The notes below the pieces were generated by a model that saw nothing but the letters and a program-made list of their open reading frames with translations, was not told the origin of the DNA and searched no databases. Source: Sequoia sempervirens (taxonomy: Eukaryota; Streptophyta; Pinopsida; Cupressales; Cupressaceae). From it: 64,000 nt of DNA. Position 1 is the first letter of the stretch; each line of letters starts with the position of its first letter. The stretch lies in the NCBI GenBank assembly GCA_007258455.2, contig VDFB02193867.1:570505328-570569327 (forward strand), written 5' to 3'. The position numbers and the translations under genes are program-made. Below, in pieces: positions 46,500 to 58,104 of the stretch.

Positions 46500-48560
46500 A
46501 AGTCCTCAAAATTGTCTTCTTTTGCTTGGTGTGGGTCCGCCCTTGTGGGTTTCCCTCTATGGAATTTTGTTTATCTTTCATCGTCCCCATGGCGGCCGAG
46601 TTGGTGTGCCCACCCACACTGCGGGACTCGCATCCTTCATTGGCATTCCCTTTGTCGATCTTCCAAATGACAAACGTCTGGCTGCAACCCGACCCACGGA
46701 CTCCGCCTTTCCCACCGCCGACTGTTTTGAAACTCGCACTCACTAACCCTACCAGTTGTCTTACTGGCATTAAATGTGGGAATTTAATGGCCAAAATACT
46801 ATAAATAATGAAGTTGATAGGTCATTTTCACTGACATTCCTTCTGAACTTATCAGAGCTTGGCCTTCTGTCATTGCCTCTGTGCCCGCGTGATCCTGTTG
46901 CCGTTCAAATGTCGCAACCTTCAGATTATTCACAAGTTCTTGTGGGATATCTAGGTAGGTTTTCCACCACCACATTTTTTATTTAAGTTTTGCAAAGTTG
47001 TTAAAATCTTGAAAAGGAAAACCTTGAAACCGGCTAGAATACTAAATTCCACACAAATCCACATTTTGAAATTTGAAAACTCTTTGAAAATCAGTCGTTT
47101 AGGGAAATGCGGAACCTAGCACCTCAGCCGCAATTCTTGACCAAGGCCTTCACACCCTTTCCACCCATATGTAGCCTATCACCATTGCCTTAGCTTTCCA
47201 AATGAAAAGCTTCAAATTGTGGTCATCACCCTTGTCGGGCCCGCGCATGCAGGTAGATGCAACCTCCTCGCCGTCACGATTGAACCAGATGAAAATCCTA
47301 AGTTAAGCTGGGATCCTCATGACCCCTGCGGGTTTCTACACACGGATGACCCCCTTCCTCTCACCATTTCTCAATGGTTGTTTGACCCCAACCTTCTGAT
47401 TAGTGGGTTCTGCGAGACCCTTGTCCATCGCTCCAGTGAATCATTAAACCTTTGACCGTGGGATATTTGACATGGGTTTCCGCTATTGCTTCATCGTCAT
47501 TTCAATGACCATCCTAAATGGTGAAACCCTTGCTCCCCTCTACCTCGTGGATCCCTCTTCCTCTGTTGCTATCCTAATCACCCAAAATTTCCCTAAGGAT
47601 GGATTTCATTGCAAATGAAGCACTGCGGGGATCCATTTGCAAGCTGCCCCATGCTCTTCACCATCTCTAAATGGCCGACTTCTCTTGCCCATCCGCTTTG
47701 CAGAATCCGCGTCATCCATCTCCCTCCAGTTTCCTTCACAAAAAAATTGTTAAGTAAAGATTGGGAGCAGGAATTCTATTGTGGGCAGTCGTTTGTGGGC
47801 CGCCGACCTTCGAACTCTATTTCCAAACATCTGAGCCTAATTTGCCTCCCGCATTGTGGTCTGAATCTTCCATGTCCGTTTGACTCCCCTCGAGTAAATA
47901 TTGCATGCTAATGGTTTGTGTGGGCCACTGCCTGAAGACCACTTTCTCTTCTCCACCGTTTCCAAACGTCTGTAAGGCTCCACCAGTCTGCATTTTGGAC
48001 CCCACACCCTGCATTTCCCCTTCAACCTAGGAAAGTAAAATTGACTAAGTAAAGGTTGATGCGGAGTTGGCAATGTAGACCACCATCCCGTCTCCATTGT
48101 CCCCAAATTGCCGCCACCTAACTGCATCCCGCAGGTTCCTACCCGCACCATTCCTAAGGATTTAAACTTTGAAGTCAACGCTAAGCCATCCCTCCTAGTT
48201 GTGGGTCCCGCATTACGGGACTCCGTATCTGGGTTTCCGCCATGCCAAGGCCGTTTTCAAATTGTGAAGCTCCTAACTACCTTGATGACCTCTGCTCCCG
48301 CACCTTCTTGACCCACATAAAAGGTAAGTGAACAATCGCCTCCAGGACTTCATGAATGATAAGATGACATGTTTAAACACCTTAGCACTTTGGTGGGCCC
48401 CAGTAACAATGTAGAGATATTGATGTGGGTGGCTGCATGCGGGTTGTCGTGCCCTCTTTGTCATCTTCCTACTGCCTCCTCCAAAATGGTTGCCAACCTA
48501 GGGAAACCCGCATCCTTGGGCCTGTATTGCTCTATCTCCCTCAAATGAAAGGAAAATGAT
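46500..48560. repeat. GC-richer region with degenerate repeats of about 140 bp
   Basis: Blocks starting AAGTAAAGATTGG (47754), AGTAAATATTGC (47893) and AAGTAAAGGTTGATG (about 48046) share internal words (TTTCCAAACATCTG/TTTCCAAACGTCTG, GCATTGTGG/GCATTTTGG, CCGCC). Frames of 60-110 codons on both strands are composition artefacts. Less repetitive upstream of 47700. Confidence 0.5.
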
Positions 48561-48609
48561 AATTTTTAATGAATATTATGATCTTTGAAGGATGAATTAC
48601 TTGATCTAA

Positions 48610-48682
48610 CCTTTGTTTTGCAGGTTTTCACTAACACTCTTATTTTATACACGAATATGCTTATTGTGCCTTTGCTTGCAGG
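48610..48682 (+). promoter_or_regulatory. two splice-acceptor-like sites before the accessory frame
   Basis: CTTTGTTTTGCAG (ends about 48623) and CCTTTGCTTGCAG (ends 48681) both fit the plant 3' splice consensus (T-rich run, TGCAG). They lie 64 and 6 bases before the ATG at 48687. They may mark a spliced subgenomic transcript for the downstream frame. No donor was identified. Confidence 0.45.
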
Positions 48683-48686
48683 ATTT

Positions 48687-51600
48687 ATGGAATCAACTGT
48701 AGGACCATCGAGGGCATTCGCAAAGAAGGAAATAGGGAAAAAGATTGCCGAAGTTCTAAGAGGGAAAGAAGATAAAGATCAAATGAAGTACCAATTCAAA
48801 GGAATAGAGGTCACCTCCAAGGTCACTACCGAATGGGACACCGTTACAGAATCCAACCTTGGATAGGTCGACATAGATGAATTTAGACAAAGGGTCATCG
48901 CCAACCCCACTACAAAAAATGTAAAGAAAATTAGGAAAAGTGTTTGGCTAAGGCAACTGGTTTCCTGCCAGCTCTTGTGGCCCCGAAATTTTTAATGGCT
49001 TGCCAAGAAGCCTATCAGGAGAAAAGCAAAAGGATCATGGACCGTGATGGTAAAGTGTTGGCCGACCTATCTGCCATGTCCATATGGAAAACATTCCACA
49101 TCCCTACCTTTGAACCTATGGAGCAAACAACAAAGGAATATGTAGAGAGCATGTGGAAGGCAGATCCTCAAAAATGTAAGAAATTGGTTAACCAATACTA
49201 GTTAAAAGAGAAGAGGGGAAACACAAACAAGGTGCCTCAAGATTTGTTCAGGAGTGATTTTTATGAAGACTACCATGACTTGGTAACCTTGCTAAGTAGA
49301 TTCATGGGTATCCCAACTATAGCCTACTTCCATGACTAGATGTTCTACTTTATAGAAGAGATTATCAGAGGAACAACCAAGTTTAATTGGGTTGGGATGA
49401 TCACTAGCAACTTGCTCGAGCAGTTCCCAACGGTCAAGAAGACCTCCCAATTTTATATGACCTCCTATTTGGTCTACCTTTTGGCCAATCCCTTTCCTTA
49501 CTAGGGATTATTTTTCGCATAAAGCACAACTCTGAGAAGAGAGCTAAAGGTATATGACAGGTATCCAAAGTTACAATGCCAAAATTTCAAGAAGGATTAC
49601 TATAGGGTGAATGATGCCTTTATTGGGCACATCATCACACTTCTTGGAGGGGATTTGGAGAGAAGAGTCACACACAACGCCTGTGCATTCATTCATAGGT
49701 TTGGATTCCTATTCATTCAGCTCCCCAAATTCACCTACATCCAAACTAGAGGCTTCACTGAAAGGCCATACAAGCTTCCCTGGTATCCAAACGAATGGTT
49801 AATTTTGTTGGAAGTCTCAAGGAAGCTTCAAAATGCACATATTCTCCTTGCTGGAAAACACCAGGCAACAAAACCATATCCTCTCACATTTGGGAAAGGA
49901 ATGTATGCCCTCCCTACTGCCTAATGTGCTGAATATTCTAAGAAGGAGATCATTGAGTACAATCTGGGGCTCCACACTCCCAGGCCAAGGATGGACCCAT
50001 ACGACAAGTTGAAAAAGTTCATTGGAAAGGAATATGCCCATTTGCACAATGTTGAAGATTTTTGGGCCAACTGCCAGGATGAAAAGGAGGTACACATGAG
50101 ACACTATATGCGTATGACTGCTTATTTTTTCAAGATAGTCAAATTGTTCCCAGTGTCAGATCAGATCGTCAAAGATGAGAACATTGTTATAGATCCAAGA
50201 TTTGATGTTGTCGCCAACCTTCCATTGCCCCTTATAGATTAGAATGAAGAAGAGGTCAATGACATTGATATCCTGACAAAGCCAGTGGAGCACAAGACAA
50301 GGAAATAGATAGCACAAATTGCTTAGTTAAAGCTTCAAGGAGATACTCTAACCTACAACAAGCTCAAATATGAGCTTGAGAGCGAAATAGACAGTGGGAC
50401 TGCTACTGCCCCAACTAAAGAGGCTCCAAAATCTCCTTTAACCACCAGGTCAAGGAAAAAAAAGAAGTATCAGAACACCAACCAAAGCATAAAGTGTACT
50501 CGAGGAAGGCTTTAGAGGGTGAGATCTCAAAGAAAGCAAAGAATTCGTGCAAATTCTCTGAGATGCCCATGATCCAAGAGGATCCATTGCATGAAGGAGA
50601 AGAAGAGTCTGAGTAACGTAAGTCACCACTTGCCGCCTCTACTCTTGCTGCCACCAACACTACCACTGCCATTACCCCTCCTTCAACATCTCAAGCATTA
50701 CCTGTCTCCTCTCCGCTCATGGTGGACATCTCAGTTCATGTTGCCTCCACCTCGACCACTACACCTATTATGGTGAGGGATTCCTCCTATTCCATAACCT
50801 CCCCACTCTCATCCTCCTCAATGTATCCCTCAACTGCAGTTCCCTTAGCCTCAACAATTACAATGCCCACCCTCACTCTTCTAGAGGTCTTTGCTTGACA
50901 TATGCAGAATATCCCTATGGAGCTCTCTGGAGTATTGATGAACCCTATAGTGCAGGCTGCTTTAGCTCAGGCTGTTGCCGATCTCCCTATCCCTCCCCTG
51001 ATAGAACCACCCAAAATGAAGGTGATGATGCAAATATCAGAATAATTAGAGAGACAAGAGAGGGAGGCAGCCAAAGAGGGAGATGATGAACTTGAGGATC
51101 CATTCAAGGATGAATACCATGAGCATCCAGAACATCAAAACTTGGTCATTGATGAGGTGGTATATGAAGAAGAGAGGTCACAATCCTCAGAGGAAGATGT
51201 CAAAGACCCTGGTGCCAAGTATATAGTGGAGTCCTCCAATCAGGAACTTGAGGAAGAGTTGTCCAAATAGCTCAAAGATATTGGAGAGGAAGTTGAGAGG
51301 CATACTTCTGAGGAAAAGAAAGAAGCAAATGAAGACATGGAGGTATCTATAGAGACTCCGACTAAGGAATAAGATGAAGGCCTCGACCAACAAGAAGAAG
51401 TACCTCCCGAGAGGGAAGAAAAGAAGGAAGAATATGAGGTTGAAGAAGAAGATAAGCCTGAAGAAGAGGCTGAAACAAAAAGAAGCCTTGAGGCAGAACA
51501 TCATATAGAGCTCAGGCAAGAAGAAGAAAAAGCATTTGAAGGGGAAGATAGCCCCAAAGAAAACATAGCTGCTACAGGGTTAGAAGAAGGAAATACCATA

Positions 51601-52641
51601 TTCATCTGAGACTCAGATGAAGAAGAAGAAGAGAAAATAGAGAAAAAAGATTTAGACCATGAAGAAAGGGAGATCCAACATGCTTAGAGAGAAGAAGGTG
51701 ATCATGAATCACCGAAGGAGGGATCTCAGATGCCTGAGTGGTTGGAGAAGTAGCTGCAGAAGATGACCCCCGCTCCCCTGGATCCCAAGGAGAGACTAGA
51801 GGCTATCCTAGCACGAGCTCAAATAGGAGCAAAGAAAGAAAAGAAACTGAGAGTCAAATCCCATATCATGATGGATGCATCAGGATCCAAAATAGTATAA
51901 ATTTCCACCCTAGTAATAAACAAAGAAGAGGGGGTGAGTTATAATATCTCTACCATTGACTTGGGTACAACCACAAGAGAACAAAAGATTGATCATCTCT
52001 AGGGGTTCGTTGCCATGATCATGCACGAAATGAACAAGGATCAGTCCTCCAAGGAGGAATTTAAGGCACAAGTGGCAGACCTCACTACCTACATACAACA
52101 ATGGTCTTCTACTTAGGAGCTACCCACGACATCATCGGCCCTGCCACTGTGGTTGTCTAAGGATCACATAAGCAAGTTGGAGAGAAGAAAGAGTTGGACC
52201 AAAGCTATTGAAGATTGGTTCTGGCGGGTGATCTACAATGGTGATATGGGAATTGGTCACATCATTCGTACAACAAACAAGTTTTGAGAAGTGAAAAAGC
52301 AGCTTGCAGGCACAAAGAAATTTTGTATTGACTTCCCATAATTATATAGGATTACATATCCTAAGCTCGAGGCTATCGTCAAAATACTCAAGAGGACTTG
52401 GAAGAAGGAGCTGGGTTTGGCAAAGGATGATCATTGGTTGGTTGAGACATGGAAAATGGGCCTAGACCCCAAAAAAGAAGTCTTGGAGCGGGTGCTCCAT
52501 GAAGTAGAGCTCGACTTGGAATGGGTCAAAGAACGTCGAGTGGATTGTGAAGAAAATCTAAAGCTCATGATGGATTATGACATACCTATCGTCGAGCTAG
52601 ACCTCGAGAAAATAAGGTCGATTTGGTTAAGTGGAACTTAG
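48687..52641 (+). pseudogene. accessory sense frame of about 1,300 codons downstream of pol (unknown function)
   Basis: Starts ATG 48687 (MESTVGPSRAFAKKEIGKKI). It is readable in frame 0 to about 48940, frame 2 to about 50480 and frame 1 to the stop at 52641, so two frameshifts plus many TAG/TAA. The first 570 residues or so look globular, with FMGIPTIAYFHD-stop-MFYFIEEI, FYMTSYLVYLLANPF, NACAFIHRFGFLFIQLPKF and YMRMTAYFFKIVKLFPVSDQ. Residues 600-750 are S/T/P-rich. About 51050-51700 is strongly acidic (E/K runs, coiled-coil-like). The C-terminal part (51730-52641) is charged and helical, ending LVETWKMGLDPKKEVLERVL and VELDLEKIRSIWL. I do not recognise a family. The N-terminal part vaguely recalls putative plant transposon proteins reported as extra frames in Tat elements. 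No TM segment or signal peptide, so not env-like. Confidence 0.75.
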
Positions 52642-53300
52642 TTTCAGGAAGATTTTCCACTGTAGCATCCTCCATTATCATTGTTCATCGATGGTTTCAG
52701 GTCTAGGAACTTCTTCCTTTCCCTTCCCTTTTGACCTTTCTTTGAAATAGTAATTTAGGAAAAGTTCAAGCATCATTGTAAAGACAAATCTGATGATAAA
52801 AGTGGGGTTTTAGACTGTTGTCTTGAACTTGCAACAATTGCACATCAATTCCAATACCTTGAGAACTCCATTTAAAGAACCAATTTCCCTCTGACTTAAC
52901 ATACATAAGGCTACCCTATGATAAGTGCAAAAACACCCATCAACACTATTATACCTTGTTGGGGTCGCCACAATCCATCATATCATGGTGTGCTTTTACT
53001 TGTAAACATAGGGGCATATCTTGATCTTTTTTTTGTTCTTGTCTTCTTAGTTGTCCCACGTAGTACCCACCAAGATCCTTGTGGTCTTGTGTTACACTAG
53101 GGCATCCTGTGTGCTTGTGGTTATCTCAATACCTAGCCTGACCAAAGCCCTTGTGGCTTTGGGGTGTTGGGATAGCCTCCTTGTTTGTTGTGTTTGTTTT
53201 ATGCATTTGACACTAATTTTCCTTGGTTCCTCATACTCTGGAATATCGTGTCCTATGCTATAGAAAAATTCAGTGCTCCTAAAATGGAAAAATGGCATTA
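52642..53300 (+). other. spacer after the accessory frame
   Basis: Unique, no supported gene. Frames of 60-70 codons overlap on both strands and look random. Might include the 3' UTR of the sense accessory transcript. Confidence 0.4.
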
Positions 53301-54500
53301 GAATTGCATTTCATTTATCCTTCCGTTGCATTGCATTTATCCCCATCCATTTCTTCCTATAGCCTATGGTTAGTGATTTTGGTTGTGCAAATGTTCCCCA
53401 TCTACCCATCCTTCTTCTCAGGATTCCTATGGTTTTTTGACAGGTGATATATTACATCCAGTATCATTTATCTTGTTATGTGATGCATTTCCACACCTAT
53501 CATTGTTCATCTAGGTTCATTTTCTTTCCATATTCATTGCATTATTATTTGCATATCCATCTTAAGTTGTTTAGATTAATATAGATTGGTTATTCTAAAC
53601 ATCTTAAGTTCATTTCATATCATTCCATATTATTGCATTATCATTTTTCATGTTCATTTTAAGTTGTTTATATTAATTTAGATTGGTTGTTCTAAGCATC
53701 TTAGGTTCATTCCATTCCACTATCATTTCATTGCATTATCATTTTAGGTTGTTTAGAGTTATTATTCTAAACATATTAGTTAATCTCATTGCATTACATT
53801 ACATTCATCACATCAATCCATAACATTATCACATATGCATACATCACATTTTTCATTCATTGCATCCCATTACATTTTCATGCCATAATAAAATCATAAT
53901 AATATGCATGGAAGGTTATCCTACTAAAATTAAAAGCAAATTGATTGTACAGTGTATCACACAGATGTCCATCACATTTGCTTAATCAATCACAAGTATT
54001 TCTGAACATATCCATTACAGGCATAAGTTTTCCATCTACACATATTCATCACCAATCATTAGTACCACATCCATGACATACATCATCAAATCATAAATAA
54101 TTCATCACATCCTACATCACAAAGTGTTAGACGTAATGCATGTAACATAAAAATGAGCATAAATCATAATCATCATCATAAACATATTGATATCTCATAA
54201 TCATCTGCATACACATGAACATAATAAACATCCATCACTTAATAATCATAGTGTTGGAAATGTCCATCGCATATCTTATAAATATCAAAAACATATACCA
54301 TGTCCATCATTTCCATCATAATCCATAATAAACAATCATAAAAATCCATAACAAGTCCATCATAATAACATAACATAACAAGTCCATCATCGAGTCCATC
54401 AAAATTGATCAAATGACATACAGGTACAGAGCTCTGATCAAATACAAAGACTACATCTCTCGAATGAATAAACAATAAAGAATGAAAGAATCAATTAATC
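53300..54500. repeat. CATT/CATCA low-complexity region with tandem copies of about 100 bp
   Basis: Blocks AAGTTGTTTAGATTAATATAG (from about 53563), AAGTTGTTTATATTAATTTAG (from about 53663) and AGGTTGTTTAGAG (from about 53747) are each followed by TTCTAA(A/G)CAT and CATTGCATTATCATTTT-like text. Beyond 53800 the sequence is a CATCA/CATAA-rich simple repeat. It separates the two convergent accessory frames. Confidence 0.7.
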
Positions 54501-54703
54501 AAATAATCCATGTCTAATATGTGCTAAGGAGTCTGTAGTTGCTTCCTCTGTCCATTGCATATACACTCTGCACCTGTCAAAAACCTATACCCTATCTCCT
54601 CCTCTCTCTTGTCTACCCAGAGCTACCTACATCTGACCCCTGCAAGGAATGCAACACTGAACCTCTGCCTCGTGGGGGGTGTCTCGCAGTAGCTACTATA
54701 TCC

Positions 54704-56785
54704 TCATGTATGGGTGGCCCCAGAGTGTGAAGTTGCAGGCATCTATGGGGATTCTCTGACATATGGTGGGACCCTCCATGTTGGATCTAGGATGGCCTGG
54801 TGATAAGCAGGCATATAATAAGCAACCTTTGTCCTAGCATCGACCACCTCTGCTTCCTGTCCTCTTTCCAAATCTCACTCTATCCTATATCGGTTCCACA
54901 GCCCACTAATATGCCTCCTCCCCTACTCCCAAGCATCTTGGGCTACCCTCATCTAGTCCACCTATGCCTGCAGCTGTGACATCTCTTGTACTGTTGCATC
55001 CCACTCACCCTACAGGGCTTGTACCTGTGCCTTTGCTGCCTCTACTCTCTCCAACACTGTCCTTGCATCCCCCATCATCACCTTGGTGCACTCTGCTTTG
55101 TCTCGAAGCTTATCCTGCTCCCTCCTAATCTCCTCTAGTCCCCTCTACATCTCTTCCACCTATCTCCTTAGGTCATCCCTCTCTGTGTGCGCCTCCTGCA
55201 CCCTCAATGATGCCTCATTTTCCAAGGCCTCGTAGTCCCTGTCACCATCCCTCTACGCAACCTGTAATCTATCTACCTCTTGTTGTAGCCTATCCCTATC
55301 CATATCTGACTCTTTGAGTCGGTGCTCGGCTATGCCTAGCCTGGCCAGGGCTCCTGTTAGCAACATTGTAGGATCGTCAAGTGGAGGTGGCACGTACGAC
55401 ACCATCGCTAGTGGATGCACCCCTGGGGCATCCTCCTCCACGTCCATGGCCTACTCCTCTCCCCCTACCTGTGGCATCTCCACATCCCCATCCCCCCTCT
55501 CCTCTGTTGGCTAGCTCTCCTCCTCCTATGTATCTAGCCTCCTCTCATTATTGGATCCATATCCCTATGCCCCCACAATCGGCTATACTCTAGTGATCTT
55601 CCCCAGTCTCCCCTCTGCCCATAATGTCGAGTATCATACTATGGTCCCTGCATCTACCAACCCTCCTCTTAAGGGGTATTGTGTTAGTGGGACTATATCC
55701 CACATCTTTTGTGGATGCTCTACAGTGATCATCTCTCCCTATAACGTCGTTGTCTCCCTAGTGATCCGCTAAAACCTCTAGGGTCCCGTAGGAATATCCT
55801 GCTATAGCCTGAACTACTTAGTAACCCTATCAGGTCTGTGTAGCTCCATAATATACAGATCCCTACCTATCAAATAACAGATTGAAAATAAGTACCCCTT
55901 GTGTCTCCTATCATCATCCCTCCACCCCTGAAAGTGTCCTGCCATGTAGGGTCTCCAGGTGATGTCCTCTAGCCTTAGCCCATCTAGTCTCTACCACCAT
56001 CTCTCCAAATCTCCCACTGCCTGATAATGAAGCCTAAAGCTGTATTTTGTCCCCCACTAGTATGCTACCGACAACACCTCATCTCTCACTCCAGCAACCA
56101 AAATGTCTAGCTTGGCCATGCTAATATGCTCCCACACCCACACTTGAAGTATTGTCACATGGGTGATACTCAATGCATGCCTATAATAGATGATGTGCAT
56201 ATCTTGGTACAGTTGTGCTAGTATGCACACTCCCCACATGAACTCCCCCCCTCGTCTCTCCATAATGTGTCTAACAACCTCAATCACCTTGAGGCTACAA
56301 AAGCGTCCACTCCTGTCTGGCAACAAAATCACATTGATTAGGCCATAGAGGTATAATGGTAGGATTGGTACACGTAATCCCAAGCAAGAATCAAGATCTA
56401 GCTCCCTCCCCTAGATAGGCAGCTCCACCAGTCCAAACAAAACATACAGTCTCTCCTCCACCGATCGACCATGGGTCCAGCTGATCAAATGTCCTCAGAT
56501 GGGTAATTGAAGAATTCTCCAGATGTCCTCTAGCATCATCGTCATCTCCCCTATCGCGAGATGGAAGGTAGAAGTCTTTGAACTCCATCTCTCCATCAAC
56601 GTTGTCAGTAGTCCCCCGTGCGCTTGGATGTTGGGATACCCCAACATGTGTAGCAACCTCGCCCATGCAAGCAATTTGTGGTCATGGACAATCATTGCCC
56701 CATGTGTCACCTCCAAAACTGCTGAATGTCTCTCCCACGTCCTCAATGAGTCAAAGTTTTGCACCCATAATGAATTTTTTTTCAT
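54704..56785 (-). pseudogene. antisense accessory frame: plant mobile domain plus coiled coil
   Basis: One minus-strand frame from ATG 56785 to TGA near 54704 (about 694 codons), broken only by nonsense codons. The plant mobile domain (PMD) covers about residues 20-290: LLAWARLLHMLGYPN, GGLLTTLMERWSSKTSTFHL, AIGEMTMMLEDIWRILQLPI and ILQVWVWEHISMAKLDI. These match the family's FHLPxGEMTxTLEDV and LQxWxWEH blocks. The C-terminal part (about residues 440-600) is a coiled coil: RLQQEVDRLQVA-stop-RDGD, LRRQVEEM-stop-RGLEEIRREQDKL and MSQLQA-stop-VD-stop-MRVAQDAWE-stop-GRR. The TAGs fall where Q suits the heptads. PMD proteins are host silencing factors and also transposon cargo; the role in this element is unknown. 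Confidence 0.85.
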
Positions 56786-56829
56786 CTTTTCTAATATTTC
56801 ATTCCTTTTCTATCATTTTTCATCCCTAC

Positions 56830-57440
56830 CCTAGATTTGGCGAATTCGCCTTTGTGTCAAGCGAGTTCACCCTTTTTCCTTCCCAGCACGTTTGCTTGTC
56901 CAACCAACGCACTCACTCCTTTGTCGACCTTTCATGAATTTTCTCGTCCATCCAGCGAATCTGCCCCTTTCTTGTCCGGGCGTGAATCCACCCTTCTTTT
57001 CCTCATAGGTGAATTCGTATTCACCCTTTTTCCCCTAGGGATGATTTCACATCCACCCCTATATGTTTTCTTCCTAGAATGGCGAATTTGTATTCACCCT
57101 TTTTTCCCTAGGGGCAATTTTGCATCTGCCCCTATATCTTTTCTTCCTTGAATGGAAAATTCGTATTCACCCTTTCCCCCAAAAGGTGGATTTGCATTTT
57201 CCTGTCTGCCCTTTGGGTGAAATAGTGTTTTCCCTTTCCCAATTGTGGCGAATTCGAATTCTCCTATCCCGATGCACACCCACCCCTGTGTTGTGCAATC
57301 CCGCCTCTTTCCTCAAAGAGGCAATTTCAAAATCGCCCCTCCCCCTGCACATCCATCCTTTTCCTTGATGGCCCTCTTGGACAAGTGAATTTTCCTTCCA
57401 GATGGGTGAATCCGCCCATCCGTTATGAATCTGTGCCCTA
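56830..57440 (+). repeat. 3' copy of the GGYGAATTYG repeat family
   Basis: Repeats of TGGCGAATTYGTATTCACCC-type words. The perfect palindrome GGCGAATTCGCC is at about 56839-56850, and CACCCTTTTTCCCCTAGGGG-like blocks recur at about 57025 and 57097. The core is shared with the leader repeat at 33180-35640. Confidence 0.75.
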
Positions 57441-58090
57441 AATCTACCTGATCCCAAATTCAAAATATATTTAAAAATTCAAATCAAACTCACACAGCGG
57501 GATTTAGGGCCTACTTGGCGCGGTATTGCTTGATAGTAGTAAAATTGGTGCACATCATCACCTCGGTGGATGAGCTCATCGTCCATGAACCCCTTGTCAC
57601 CACTCCCATTAGCCATCCTCGTCACTCACTTTCTCTATCTATCTTGTCTAGTTAGCTGCCAAGAATGCAAAAGGTGAATAGTAATTTTTCAAATTTACTA
57701 TTTATAATTTTCACTTTTTGCACCTATTTATCCTTTTAATTTTTGGGTAATTTTTACCCTTTAATTAACCTTTTATTAATTCATTCACCCCTTTTCTTTC
57801 GCAAGCCACCATTCGCACCCCATTTTTCTGTTTTCCTTTGTTCAAAAGCCATTCTTCATGGTTTTTTGTGCTCTATTGTGTGATACCTTCCATTTCTTCA
57901 TATTGAGAAGTTGCCCAGGGCCCCTTTTTCTTCCCCATCCTCCCTCTCGATGGGGCATACCCTACCATTCTCCTCAACCTTTTCATCCTATCCACTTCTT
58001 TGTGATACCAAAGCATCATCTAACATTCTCTTCTATCAAGTTGTCTGTATTTTATTTTTCTTCAAAACACTGTTGTTTTTACAGTATTTT
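57441..58090 (+). other. 3' untranslated region before the LTR
   Basis: T/C-rich, no supported frame. It runs into the polypurine tract. Confidence 0.45.
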
Positions 58091-58104
58091 GAAGAGGAGC
58101 AAAA
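58091..58104 (+). other. polypurine tract of the giant element
   Basis: GAAGAGGAGCAAAA abuts the 3' LTR start TGTAGACACC at 58105. Confidence 0.75.

Noticed and set aside
46498..46804. Three overlapping frames of 74-98 codons on both strands
   Set aside because: All arise from a GC-richer repeat block with few stop codons; no protein-like motif.
48687..52641. An envelope-like gene
   Set aside because: No signal peptide, transmembrane segment or glycosylation-rich ectodomain could be seen; the protein is soluble-looking and acidic.
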